A stretch of DNA of 64,000 nt from an uncultured Clostridia bacterium (GCA_934647165.1 CAKUFA010000010.1:10971-74970); one strand, 5' to 3'. Positions 9,628-18,224 are shown, counted from the first letter of the stretch. A program made the numbers and translations. Notes: a model not told the origin generated them from the sequence alone.

Positions 9628-10164
9628 TTATGCTTCCGGCTTCTCCTCGGTTACGGGCTCTTCCTGCGGTTTCTCCTCATTGGAAAGCGTATCCTGTTCG
9701 GGTGCTTCGGGCGCGGCCACCTTTGCCGGTTCCTCTGTCCCACTTGCCAGTGCGGCAGTTTCCTTGCCTGCTTCCAAAGCAGCGTTGTTTTCCTTTTCGA
9801 AGCTCACGCCCTGCACATGCACATCCACGCGTACCACATGCAGTCCCGTCATGGATTCAATCGCCTTGCGAACGTTCTCCTGTGCGTCCTGGGCGGCTTT
9901 CTGGATCGGCGTGCCATATTCCACAATGATATACAGATCGACGCTAGCTTCCTCCGTGCCGATCTCCACCTTCACGCCCTTGGTAATGTTGCGGTTTTTG
10001 CTCAAAATGCTGCCGGAAACATTGCACATTCCCGCAATGCCTTCCACTTCTGCCGCCGCCAGCCCGGCGATGATGGACACCACCTCGTTGGCATAGGTAA
10101 TGCTGCTGGAGGGTTCCATATCCTGCTCCATGTTCACGGGCAGGTTATCCTTTTTTGCTGCCAT
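9628..10164 (-). CDS. Asp23/Gls24-family envelope stress protein
   Basis: A 178-residue cytoplasmic protein of the alkaline-shock Asp23 family. The core (about 20-125) contains SITYANEVVSIIAGLAAAEV and EYGTPIQKAAQDAQENVRKA, both diagnostic. The C-terminal 50 residues are Glu/Ala/Pro-rich and probably disordered. In Staphylococcus, Asp23 binds AmaP at the membrane and deletion triggers cell-wall stress genes. The ATG at 10164 follows AAGGAGGTG; an upstream in-frame ATG at 10236 lacks such a site and lies nearly on the promoter's predicted start. Confidence 0.9.
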   Translation of the reverse strand: MAAKKDNLPVNMEQDMEPSSSITYANEVVSIIAGLAAAEVEGIAGMCNVSGSILSKNRNITKGVKVEIGTEEASVDLYIIVEYGTPIQKAAQDAQENVRKAIESMTGLHVVRVDVHVQGVSFEKENNAALEAGKETAALASGTEEPAKVAAPEAPEQDTLSNEEKPQEEPVTEEKPEA

Positions 10165-10247
10165 ATTGACTTTGCACCTCCTTGGGGTTTCTTTGCCTAG
10201 AACAGCGTTTTGCTGCCCCTGTGGGTATTTTTTCAAAACGCGGTTCT

Positions 10248-10276
10248 AGTATATCAGATTTTTCCCCGATTGGCAA
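10248..10276 (-). promoter_or_regulatory. Sigma-A promoter of the asp23 operon
   Basis: Reading the minus strand, TTGCCA (10271-10276), a 17-base spacer and TATACT (10248-10253) form a good vegetative promoter. The predicted start near 10241 leaves a 75-base leader before asp23. It is the only clear promoter seen for the minus-strand genes down to thiI. Confidence 0.7.
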
Positions 10277-10339
10277 CAAGGCGTTCACGTACAGTCCAGC
10301 AAGATATTTCTGCCGGGCTGTGCGCGCGCCTGTGCCCTG

Positions 10340-12112
10340 TTATTCTTCTTCCTTTACAATGGCAATATGCAGTTCATCCAGCTGCTTTTGCTCCACATAT
10401 CCCGGTGCACCCATCATCACATCCTGGGCGTTCTTGTTCATCGGGAAGGGAATGACCTCGCGAATGGTATCAGCGCCCGCAAGCAGCATCACCATGCGAT
10501 CCACGCCGGGAGCAATGCCCGCATGCGGCGGTGCGCCGTAGCAGAAGGCGTTGTACATTGCCGGGAACTTCGCCTTCACATCTTCTTCACCCAGCCGAAC
10601 CAGCTTGAACGCCTCAATCATGATTTCCGGATCATGGTTGCGCACCGCGCCGGAGGAAAGCTCCACACCGTTGCAGACCAGATCATACTGATAGGCGGTG
10701 ATGCTCAGGGGATCCACTTCGCCTGCCTGCGCCTTTTGCAGCACTTCCAGGCCACCGTTTGGCATGGAGAAGGGGTTGTGGCAGAATTCCAGCTCCCCGC
10801 TCTCTTCTCCGATTTCATACATGGGGAAATCCACAATCCAGCAGAACTCGTAGCGTTCGCGATCCATGTGGTTCGGGCACATCTCACCCAGCTGCTTGCG
10901 CAGAACGCCTGCCGTTTTCTGTGCCGCGGTCTTCTTGCCTGCCGCAAGGCCCACAAACGTGTTGGGCTTAAGATCCAGCGCTGCGATAATTTCATCCTTT
11001 TTCGCCTGCAGGAACTTGGCAATTCCGCCTGCCAGATCGCCCTTTTCATCCATCTTGAACCAATAGGGTTTGCTGCCGGAAACCACCTCTACATCTGCGC
11101 ACAGCTTGTCAATCTGCTTGCGGGTGGCGGTCATGTCGCTGACGACCACAGCCTTCACAAGGTTCCCCTCAAACGGGCCGAAGCCGCAATCTCCCAGCAG
11201 CGCCGTCACATCCTGGCAAATCAGGTCAATGCGCAGGTCAGGCTTGTCGGAGCCGTACTTTTCCATGCTTTCCACATACGGGATACGCTTAAACGGAGCG
11301 CTGGAAGCAATGTTATATGTGCCATACTTGGCGAAAATGGGCGGCAGCACATCCTCCAGCACGGCAAACACATCTTCCTGGGTTGCAAAGGCCATTTCCA
11401 TATCCAGCTGATAAAACTCGCCCGGGCTGCGGTCGCCGCGCGCATCTTCGTCACGGAAGCAAGGCGCGATCTGGAAATAGCGGTCAAAGCCGGAGGTCAT
11501 CAGCAGCTGTTTGAACTGCTGGGGCGCCTGCGGCAGAGCGTAGAACATGCCCGGATGCTTGCGGGCAGGCACCAGATAGTCCCGTGCTCCCTCAGGCGAA
11601 GAAGCGGTGAGAATAGGCGTAGTGATTTCCAGGAAGCCATGTGCCGTCATGGCCTGGCGAAGTGCCGATACCACGTTGCAGCGCATCACAATGTTTTTCT
11701 TCACATCAGGATTGCGCAGGTCAAGATAGCGGTACTTCAGGCGAATGGACTCATCCGCCTCGCGGCTGCGGTTGATCTGGAAGGGCAGCGCATTGTAGCG
11801 GCAGCGTCCCAGAACCTCGATCTTTTCCGGCACCACTTCGATGTCGCCGGTGTCAATCTTGGGATTCTTATTGGCGCGTTCGCGCACCGTTCCCGTCACG
11901 GAGATGACGCTTTCCTTGTTCAGTTCACGCACTGCGTTCATCATCTCTTCGGACTCGATGACAACCTGCGTTGTGCCGTAGAAATCGCGCAGCACCAGAA
12001 AGGCCAGGTTCCCGCTGACCAGGCGGATATTCTCCATCCAACCGGACAGCTGCACGGTTTTGCCTGCGTCGCAAAGGCGCAGTTCATTACAGGTATGGGT
12101 TCGGTTCTGCAT
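10340..12112 (-). CDS. aspS: Aspartyl-tRNA synthetase
   Basis: A class II synthetase that charges tRNA-Asp. The 590 residues contain the N-terminal OB-fold anticodon domain (about 1-110), motif 2 FRDEDARGDRSPGEFYQLD, the bacterial GAD insertion (about 290-410) and motif 3 GIAPGVDRMVMLLAG near the C-terminus. The length and GAD domain mark the bacterial type. It follows hisS by 15 bases, so the T-box upstream of hisS should control both. Confidence 0.97.
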   Translation of the reverse strand: MQNRTHTCNELRLCDAGKTVQLSGWMENIRLVSGNLAFLVLRDFYGTTQVVIESEEMMNAVRELNKESVISVTGTVRERANKNPKIDTGDIEVVPEKIEVLGRCRYNALPFQINRSREADESIRLKYRYLDLRNPDVKKNIVMRCNVVSALRQAMTAHGFLEITTPILTASSPEGARDYLVPARKHPGMFYALPQAPQQFKQLLMTSGFDRYFQIAPCFRDEDARGDRSPGEFYQLDMEMAFATQEDVFAVLEDVLPPIFAKYGTYNIASSAPFKRIPYVESMEKYGSDKPDLRIDLICQDVTALLGDCGFGPFEGNLVKAVVVSDMTATRKQIDKLCADVEVVSGSKPYWFKMDEKGDLAGGIAKFLQAKKDEIIAALDLKPNTFVGLAAGKKTAAQKTAGVLRKQLGEMCPNHMDRERYEFCWIVDFPMYEIGEESGELEFCHNPFSMPNGGLEVLQKAQAGEVDPLSITAYQYDLVCNGVELSSGAVRNHDPEIMIEAFKLVRLGEEDVKAKFPAMYNAFCYGAPPHAGIAPGVDRMVMLLAGADTIREVIPFPMNKNAQDVMMGAPGYVEQKQLDELHIAIVKEEE

Positions 12113-12127
12113 GGTTTGCAGCTCCTT

Positions 12128-13408
12128 TCATCTTTCAGCTTTTGCTGTATTTTTCATTGTGCGCACAGCGTCCGCCGCCTCCTGCATGGGCACGGTGCGC
12201 TCCTCGCGGGTGTTCATGTTCTTCAGTTTCACCACGCCGCTTGCAACCTCATCATCGCCCAGGGTCGCGGTAATGGGCGCGCCGGTTTTGTTGGCGTACT
12301 TGAACTGCGCCTTCAGGCTCCTGCCGCAATGATCCATATCAGCCTTCAGTCCGCTCTCACGTAATTGCTGCACCAGCTTGAAGGCGCTAAGCTTGTTTTC
12401 ACCCATAAAGGTAACAAACACATCGTACTGATCCGGCTTGGGAATCACAACGCCCTCGCTGTCCAGCAGCATCAGCACGCGCTCAAGCCCCATGCCAAAG
12501 CCTACCGCCGGCAGGTCGGGGCCGCCCAGCTCCTTCACCAGATGGTCATAACGGCCTCCACCGCACACCGTCAGGTTGCCGTCCTTGGTGGTTGTAATCA
12601 GCTCAAACACCGTCTTGGTGTAATAATCCAAGCCACGCACAATGCGGCTGTCCACCTGATAGGGAATACCGCTGGCCGCAAGGCACTCCTGCAGCTGTGC
12701 AAAGTGCGCCTTGCAATCATCGCACAGCACATCCAGCATGCTGGGCGCGTCCTTTACCAGCTCCTGGCACTTGCGCTCTTTGCAATCCAGCACGCGGAGG
12801 GGGTTGCGCTCAAAGCGGCTCTGACAGGTGGAACACATCTGGTCAATTTTTCCCGCCAGGTATTCCTTGAGCATGGCATGGTACTTCGGCCGGCACTCCG
12901 GGCAGCCAATGGAATTGATGTTCACCGAAAGGTTCTTAACCCCCAGTGAACTCAAGAGGCGATAAGCCAGCAAAATCAGCTCCGCATCCGCCGTAGCTTC
13001 CTGCGCGCCGAAACATTCCAAACCAAACTGGTGATGCTCCCGCAGCCGCCCGCTCTGTGGCGCTTCATAGCGGAAAATGGGCGCATCAAGATAATACATC
13101 TTGCAAGGCAGTGCGTCGGCATACAGGTTGCTTTCCAGGAAAGCGCGCGCCGCACCTGCCGTACCTTCCGGTTTCAGGGTGATGGAGCGGTCGCCCTTGT
13201 CCTTGAAGGTATACATTTCCTTCTGCACAATGTCCGTTGTGTCGCCCACCCCGCGTAAAAACAATTCCGTGTGTTCAAACACCGGCGTGCGCACTTCGCG
13301 ATATCCCGCCTCGGCGGCGGCACGGCGCATTTTGTCCTCCAAGTACTGCCAACGATAGCTGTCGGTCGGCAGCACGTCTCGGGTGCCTCTGGGTGCCTGG
13401 GTCAACAT
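12128..13408 (-). CDS. hisS: Histidyl-tRNA synthetase
   Basis: A class II synthetase of 426 residues. It begins with the conserved QAPRGTRDVLP, has FRYEAPQSGRLREHHQFGLE (motif 2), the His-specific RGLDYYTKTVFE and GGGRYDHLVKELGG, then an anticodon-binding domain (about 330-426). The reading frame is open to 13567, but ATG 13408 has a GGAGG site and the upstream part lies in the T-box leader. It heads a hisS-aspS operon. Confidence 0.96.
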   Translation of the reverse strand: MLTQAPRGTRDVLPTDSYRWQYLEDKMRRAAAEAGYREVRTPVFEHTELFLRGVGDTTDIVQKEMYTFKDKGDRSITLKPEGTAGAARAFLESNLYADALPCKMYYLDAPIFRYEAPQSGRLREHHQFGLECFGAQEATADAELILLAYRLLSSLGVKNLSVNINSIGCPECRPKYHAMLKEYLAGKIDQMCSTCQSRFERNPLRVLDCKERKCQELVKDAPSMLDVLCDDCKAHFAQLQECLAASGIPYQVDSRIVRGLDYYTKTVFELITTTKDGNLTVCGGGRYDHLVKELGGPDLPAVGFGMGLERVLMLLDSEGVVIPKPDQYDVFVTFMGENKLSAFKLVQQLRESGLKADMDHCGRSLKAQFKYANKTGAPITATLGDDEVASGVVKLKNMNTREERTVPMQEAADAVRTMKNTAKAER

Positions 13409-13429
13409 GTTTTTTCCTCCTTTGCCTTC

Positions 13430-13690
13430 GCATGGGTGCACAAAAGCCCCACGCAGCGTTTCTGCATGGGGCGAAAATGCTCGTTTCGCGGTGCCACCCG
13501 TGCTTCGCGGCAAATTTCTCCGCCGCCTCTTTGCCCCTATAACGCAGGGCATGCGTCCAGTTCTCACCGGATGGCTCCGGGGTGTCTCCGCTTGTCGTCC
13601 GCCGGGAGCTCTCAGCCTCAGACTCCCTCTCTTTCAAGGCGAAAAAGCACAAACGCTCTTCCCATCACCGCCACACATGCACATTCTAGC
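13430..13690 (-). promoter_or_regulatory. T-box riboswitch leader of hisS-aspS
   Basis: On the minus strand the nearly invariant T-box GGGTGGCACCGCG lies at 13487-13499. It is followed by a terminator stem (GCCCCATGCAG pairing with CTGCGTGGGGC, about 13444-13470) ending in TTTT. Upstream, AAAGAGAGGGAG and GGCTGAGAGCTCCC resemble stem I elements. A CAC triplet at 13582-13584 (context GGAGACACCCC) is a candidate histidine specifier; a GAC nearby in GGACGAC is an alternative. Uncharged tRNA would stabilise the antiterminator and allow expression. Confidence 0.88.
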
Positions 13691-13711
13691 AGGATTGCAC
13701 GGTGTTGTCAA
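13683..13711 (-). promoter_or_regulatory. Sigma-A promoter of the T-box leader
   Basis: On the minus strand a perfect TTGACA (13706-13711), a 17-base spacer and TAGAAT (13683-13688). Transcription would start near 13676, giving a leader of about 270 bases, the usual T-box size. Confidence 0.85.
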
Positions 13712-13784
13712 CGCCGCAGTACACCGAATAAACCGGCATGAAGCACTTTTTTTGAAAGAAAACGAAACACAATGGGTTTTCAAC

Positions 13785-15455
13785 TCAGAAAAGCCCGGTA
13801 ATTCTGCCGTTTTCATCCACGTCAATGTTCTCTGCGGCAGGAATTTTCGGCAGCCCCGGCATAGCAATGATGTCCCCGGCAAAGGCCACAATGAATCCTG
13901 CTCCTGCGCTCAGCCGCACGCTGCGAATATGCAGCGTGAAGCCGGTCGGCGCCCCCAACGCTTTGGGGTTGTCCGAAAAGGAATACTGTGTTTTGGCAAT
14001 GCATACAGGGCAGTGACCAAAACCTTCGTCCGTAAGCTTCGTCAGCTGTTTCAGCACGCCTGCACCGAAGCTCACATCCCCGGCTCCATAAATGCGCATG
14101 GCCACCGCTTCAATTTTTTCCTTCAGGGGCGTATCATCCGTATACGTATAAGACGGAGAAACGGTTTCCTGTTTGTCCGCCGTGGCGCACACAAGCTCAG
14201 CCAGTGCCCTGGCGCCTTCACCACCGTGCGCCCAGCCATCGCATAAGGCAACCGGTGCGCCAACCTTTTCACACGCCGCGCGCAGGCATTCCATTTCAGC
14301 CTGTGTATCGCTCACAAATCGGTTGATCGCCACCACCACCGGCCGATGCCACACATGCTGCACATGGCTGATGTGCGCCAGCAGGTTCTCCATTCCCTTT
14401 TGCAGGCAGGGAACATTCTCTTTGCTTAACTCTTCTTTGGGGCATCCGCCATGATGCTTCAATGCGCGCACCGTGGCCACAAGCACCACCGTATCCGGCC
14501 ACAGCCCGCTTTGGCGGCACTTGATGTCCATAAACTTTTCTGCGCCCAGGTCCGCGCCAAAACCGGCCTCTGTCACCACATAATCCGCCAGCTCCATGGC
14601 CGCTTTCGTGGCAACAATGCTGTTGCACCCATGTGCAATGTTGGCAAAAGGACCGCCGTGCATCAAGCAGGGCGTTCCGTCAATGGTTTGCACCAGATTC
14701 GGCTCAAACGCATCGCGCAGCAGCGCCGTCATTGCGCCCTGCGCATGCAGATCACCCGCCGTGATGCTTCGCCCATCAAAGGTGCGTGCCACCTGTAGCC
14801 TGGAAAGGCGCGCCTTCAGATCCTCCAAATCGTTTGCCAGGCAGAACACCGCCATCACTTCGCTGGCGGCGGTGATGTCAAAACCGTCCTCCCGCGGCAT
14901 GCCGTTAGCTTTTCCGCCCAAGCCGGAGGTAATCTGCCGCAGCTGGCGGTCGTTCACATCCAGGCACCGCCGCCACGTCACCTGCCGGGGATCGATTCCC
15001 AGACGGTTACCCTGCTGGATGTGATTGTCCACCATCGCGGCCAGCAAGTTGTTTGCCGCTGTGATGGCATGCAGGTCTCCGGTAAAATGTAAGTTGATAT
15101 TTTCCATGGGCAGCACCTGCGCATAGCCGCCCCCCGTTGCGCCGCCTTTCATGCCAAACACAGGGCCAAGGCTCGGCTCACGCAACGCCAGCATGGCGTG
15201 TTTGCCGTTTTTTGTCATGCCATCGGCCAGCCCCACGCTCACCGTCGTTTTGCCCTCGCCCGCAGGGGTCGGATTCACGGCTGTCACCAGAATCAACCGC
15301 GCTTTCTTCTGCCGCTTGGGCAGCATGGCGGGGTTAACCTTTGCAATCAGCTTGCCATAAGGGGTCAACGCCTCGCCGGGGATGCCTGCTTTTGCCGCGA
15401 TTTCTGCAATAGGGAGCGGCTGCGCAGCTTGTGCAATTTCTAAGTCCGTTGCCAT
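13785..15455 (-). CDS. fhs: Formate-tetrahydrofolate ligase
   Basis: This enzyme makes 10-formyl-THF from formate, ATP and THF, the entry to the methyl branch of C1 metabolism and, in acetogens, the Wood-Ljungdahl pathway. The 556 residues are the family length. The P-loop TPAGEGKTT lies near residue 65 and the C-terminal MPGLPKIPAAENIDV is characteristic. The ATG at 15455 (MATDLEIAQ) has AGGAG upstream; the in-frame extension to 15548 runs through a terminator and promoter and is rejected. FolD at 6.1 kb is the next enzyme of the same branch. Confidence 0.96.
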   Translation of the reverse strand: MATDLEIAQAAQPLPIAEIAAKAGIPGEALTPYGKLIAKVNPAMLPKRQKKARLILVTAVNPTPAGEGKTTVSVGLADGMTKNGKHAMLALREPSLGPVFGMKGGATGGGYAQVLPMENINLHFTGDLHAITAANNLLAAMVDNHIQQGNRLGIDPRQVTWRRCLDVNDRQLRQITSGLGGKANGMPREDGFDITAASEVMAVFCLANDLEDLKARLSRLQVARTFDGRSITAGDLHAQGAMTALLRDAFEPNLVQTIDGTPCLMHGGPFANIAHGCNSIVATKAAMELADYVVTEAGFGADLGAEKFMDIKCRQSGLWPDTVVLVATVRALKHHGGCPKEELSKENVPCLQKGMENLLAHISHVQHVWHRPVVVAINRFVSDTQAEMECLRAACEKVGAPVALCDGWAHGGEGARALAELVCATADKQETVSPSYTYTDDTPLKEKIEAVAMRIYGAGDVSFGAGVLKQLTKLTDEGFGHCPVCIAKTQYSFSDNPKALGAPTGFTLHIRSVRLSAGAGFIVAFAGDIIAMPGLPKIPAAENIDVDENGRITGLF

Positions 15456-15485
15456 CCTGACCTCAACTCCTTGTGCGTTTTTTCG

Positions 15486-15514
15486 ATTATAACCTAAGCT
15501 CCGCCAAAAAGCAA
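15486..15514 (-). promoter_or_regulatory. Sigma-A promoter of fhs
   Basis: On the minus strand TTGCTT (15509-15514), a 17-base spacer and TATAAT (15486-15491). The -35 box overlaps the last bases and T-run of the terminator of the upstream deacetylase gene. Confidence 0.7.
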
Positions 15515-15550
15515 TGATTCCTGAGCTCCTCTTTTGCTCAGGAATCATTG
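15506..15550 (-). terminator. Rho-independent terminator of the deacetylase gene
   Basis: A perfect 15-bp stem (15512-15526 pairing with 15536-15550) with a 9-base loop, followed on the minus strand by CTTTTT. The stem includes the last codons of the deacetylase gene. Confidence 0.85.
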
Positions 15551-16296
15551 TTGTTTTCCGCTTCCTCCTGCACCAGCCACTGTCGCTGCCTTCGTTTCTG
15601 CACCTCGCCGTCCTGCTCTTCCAGCCCCAGCAGCTCGCTCACCGTCACCAGCCTGTATCCTGCTTTTTTCAGCTCCGGAATCAGCTTTTGCAAGCAACGC
15701 ACGTCCCTTGCGCGGGCATGATAAAGCAGGATGCTGCCGTTTTGCGTTTCCTTCAGCGCTTCGTCAGGATCCGTCTGGCTCACATCCCAGCGCACGGCAT
15801 GCGCATAGCCTGCCTGCTCAATGGCCTCCACCACAACCATGTCGCTCATGTGTTTGGGATTTCGTGCCAGTTTGCCCATGGGCGGGCGCATCACCTGCAT
15901 GGGATAGTCGAAACCCAACAGCTCGTTCAGTTTTTTCTGTGTATTTTGCAGGCTTTGGCGGATGCTCTTTCCACTCATGCGGCCCATGTTGCGGTGGCCC
16001 CAGGTATGGTTACCGATTTCGCATCCCATATCCACCGCCCGCCTCCATGTTTCGCCATCTTTCCGTTTCAGCGCTTTTCCAATCACAAAAAAGGTTACCG
16101 GCACGTCCTCCCGATCGCAAATGTCAAGGATTTCCTGCACCCGCGCAATGTTATAGCAATCGTCTACCGTCACGGCAACCCGCTGCATTTTCCGATCGCC
16201 ATGGAACACTGTGAAGCCTTTTTCTACCGCCTGCGCCGCAAGGGGCTGCACAAGCAATAGCAAGCAGCAGATTATCGCATACAGACGTTTTCGCAT
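15538..16296 (-). CDS. Secreted polysaccharide deacetylase (NodB domain)
   Basis: A 252-residue exported enzyme of carbohydrate esterase family 4, with a signal peptide (about 1-24, ending AAQAVE). The NodB motifs are present: TVDDC (usually TFDDG), HTWGH, RPPMGK, WDVSQTD and LLYH. Such enzymes remove acetyl groups from peptidoglycan or other polysaccharides. Cysteine in place of the last glycine of motif 1 is unusual but both aspartates are kept. The final 35 residues are charged, Gln/Arg/Glu-rich and probably disordered. AAAGGAG precedes the start. A spore-cortex PdaA-like role is possible but not shown. Confidence 0.87.
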   Translation of the reverse strand: MRKRLYAIICCLLLLVQPLAAQAVEKGFTVFHGDRKMQRVAVTVDDCYNIARVQEILDICDREDVPVTFFVIGKALKRKDGETWRRAVDMGCEIGNHTWGHRNMGRMSGKSIRQSLQNTQKKLNELLGFDYPMQVMRPPMGKLARNPKHMSDMVVVEAIEQAGYAHAVRWDVSQTDPDEALKETQNGSILLYHARARDVRCLQKLIPELKKAGYRLVTVSELLGLEEQDGEVQKRRQRQWLVQEEAENNNDS

Positions 16297-16356
16297 AGCT
16301 CGTTCATCTCCTTTTCTTCAAGCGGCGCGCCGTGACTTTTCCATGCCTTGTTTGTA

Positions 16357-16401
16357 GAAGCGTTGCCCCTTCGATTCTCTCTTTGACCGAAGGGGCGCTT
16401 C
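16357..16401 (-). terminator. Hairpin after the ECF/partner operon
   Basis: GAAGCG-TT-GCCCCTTCG (16357-16373) pairs with CGAAGGGGCGCTTC (16388-16401) around a two-base bulge. On the minus strand it lies 26 bases after the anti-sigma-like gene and before the deacetylase gene. No T-run follows, so it may be a weak terminator or processing site. Confidence 0.5.
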
Positions 16402-16426
16402 CCTGTTCAGTGTTTATCCGCCAGCA

Positions 16427-17698
16427 TTACCTTTCCTGCATTTGTTTCCATGCTGCATCTATCGCTTCTTGTTGTTTCCATGCATAGCCGTCTTCACTGA
16501 TGGCTTCCAGTTGCTCGTGTGTCCGTGGAAAATGGATGCAGTATTCTCGCCTCTGTTCGCCATGGGCATAAGGCGCCAGCCCTGCCAAATAGCAGTCTCC
16601 ATTGGGGAATGTCACGACCACGGCCATCGGCGTCCAGCCTTCGCCGGGCTGCACAGTATCCGGGTCACGCTCCAAATCTGTTTCCGTTTCCGGATACAGC
16701 CCCAGAAGATACTCTTTCGTGCAGGCATCCATGGTTTCCTTGTCCGCATCTGTTACAGGTACAGCTTCCGCATGGTCTTTCCCGGCAGTGATGCGCATCC
16801 GCCATTGCGTTTCCGTGGCTGCGTCTGCCACAGTCACCTCAGTTTCCTCGCCGCACAAAGGTGCAACCGTGTCATACCAGTTGGCATAGCGCACCGCCTT
16901 CCTGGTCTGCTCTCCTTCCGGTTCTGTCCTGGCAATCGCCGCCATCCAGTCCTCAGCCTGCATGCTTTCCTGAATCATTTCGCCCCGCTCATTCACTTCG
17001 CCCGTGGCCAGGTATATGCTTATTTGATACGCAGCCTGTTCAGGAAGTTCTTCATCCAGCGCAATTTCCATGGACACATGCACCCCGCCGTCCTGCATGG
17101 GGGTTGCGGTATAGCCCACCGTGCCGCCAAGCAGTGCACCGTCTTGGGTCGCAAGACCATTGGGAATGCAGATCACCCGCATCAGCCGGCTTCCGCTTTC
17201 CGTGGCTTTTTGCTGATAGCTGGGCGTTCCTGCAGGCAATGCTTCGCCGCTTAGCGTATCAACACCAAAGAGGTCGTCCGGCATGGCTTCCTCGCACAGC
17301 AGCACTTTCCCGGCTTCCGGATAAATCACCGCAGTAGCCAGCACATAGCCGTTTCCGTTTTCGCCCATATTGGTGAGCACCACGTCGCCAAGCGTTACCG
17401 TTACACCGCCAAAGGAATGGCTTTGTCCACCCGGAACGGAAACGCCTTGTGCCGCCTTATCACCAAATGCATCGCCATAGAATTGACGGAACCATTCCGT
17501 TGTTCCCGGGATGTTTGCCGCAACCGCCGCCGCCACTGCCAAAATAGCGTACAGAATCACCACCAGGCTGCTCATTGCCTTTCGTTTCACAGGTTTTTCC
17601 TCCTCCGTTCGGCGCAGGGCATACTGCACGCGGTGTTGGAAGCTTTCCGGCACATCTCCGTAGGTTTTACGAAAATCAATGTCCTCCAGCCTTTTCAC
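16427..17698 (-). CDS. Membrane protein paired with ECF sigma factor (putative anti-sigma)
   Basis: A 423-residue single-pass protein: a short cytoplasmic N-terminus (about 1-40), one membrane helix (about 43-64) and a large extracellular domain. The N-terminal SFQHRVQYALRRTEEE and ANIPGTTEWFRQFYGD after the helix resemble the DUF4179-type proteins that accompany clostridial ECF factors. It overlaps the sigma gene by 4 bases (ATGA), so the two are coupled and an anti-sigma role is inferred. No zinc-binding HxxxCxxC motif of the classical ZAS domain is visible. Confidence 0.65.
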   Translation of the reverse strand: MKRLEDIDFRKTYGDVPESFQHRVQYALRRTEEEKPVKRKAMSSLVVILYAILAVAAAVAANIPGTTEWFRQFYGDAFGDKAAQGVSVPGGQSHSFGGVTVTLGDVVLTNMGENGNGYVLATAVIYPEAGKVLLCEEAMPDDLFGVDTLSGEALPAGTPSYQQKATESGSRLMRVICIPNGLATQDGALLGGTVGYTATPMQDGGVHVSMEIALDEELPEQAAYQISIYLATGEVNERGEMIQESMQAEDWMAAIARTEPEGEQTRKAVRYANWYDTVAPLCGEETEVTVADAATETQWRMRITAGKDHAEAVPVTDADKETMDACTKEYLLGLYPETETDLERDPDTVQPGEGWTPMAVVVTFPNGDCYLAGLAPYAHGEQRREYCIHFPRTHEQLEAISEDGYAWKQQEAIDAAWKQMQER

Positions 17699-18171
17699 AG
17701 TCCCTGCACCTCCTTCAATGCGTCATCCTGCTTCATTTTGTCCCGCCCGCGTTTCAAACGGGCCTTCACGGTTCCTTCGGGCAATCTCAGCATGGATGCA
17801 ATCGTCCGCACATCGTAGCCCTCCAGATAGTACAGCACCATCGGCACGCGCAGCTTATCCGGCAGCGAGGAAAAGAAACGGTACAAGTCTATGTCGCACC
17901 CCGCCGGTGCAGGGTTTTCCGGCAGCGTTTCCACCGGTGTTTCCCGCTTGTGCGCCCGCAAAATCCCATAGCATTCGTTGATGAGAATGCGTGTCACCCA
18001 CGCTTCCAGGCGGCTTTCGTCCCGCAGCTTTTGCTGGTTTCGCCATGCACGCTCGATGCAGCTTTGCACGGCATCCTCCCGGTCGCAGGGCTGCTTCAGG
18101 ATGCTGCATGCCACGCGGTAAAGCGTGCCCTGCATACCCACAATGCGCACCGCAAATTCCTCATGTGTCAT
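17695..18171 (-). CDS. ECF-type RNA polymerase sigma factor
   Basis: A 158-residue sigma-70 family protein with region 2 (about 10-75, CDREDAVQSCIERAW) and region 4 (about 100-150, RVPMVLYYLEGYDVRTIASM then LPEGTVKARLKRGR). It directs transcription of an unknown regulon, probably in response to an envelope signal sensed by the downstream membrane partner. ATG 18171 has GGAGGGG 7 bases upstream and is preferred to 18201. A 16-bp perfect palindrome lies 38 bases upstream. Confidence 0.9.
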   Translation of the reverse strand: MTHEEFAVRIVGMQGTLYRVACSILKQPCDREDAVQSCIERAWRNQQKLRDESRLEAWVTRILINECYGILRAHKRETPVETLPENPAPAGCDIDLYRFFSSLPDKLRVPMVLYYLEGYDVRTIASMLRLPEGTVKARLKRGRDKMKQDDALKEVQGL

Positions 18172-18208
18172 TGAAGCCCCTCCATGCCAAAGGCTTTTCA
18201 CTCTTTCC

Positions 18209-18224
18209 TGTAATCCGGATTACA
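18209..18224. promoter_or_regulatory. Perfect 16-bp palindrome upstream of the ECF sigma gene
   Basis: TGTAATCCGGATTACA is fully self-complementary and lies 38-53 bases before the sigma factor start. It could be an operator for a dimeric repressor or part of an autoregulated ECF promoter. No standard -35/-10 pair is clear here. Confidence 0.45.

Noticed and set aside
10367..12364. Plus-strand open frame of 665 codons opposite aspS
   Set aside because: Antisense shadow of aspS, whose identity is certain; composition is His/Ala/Arg-rich without motifs.
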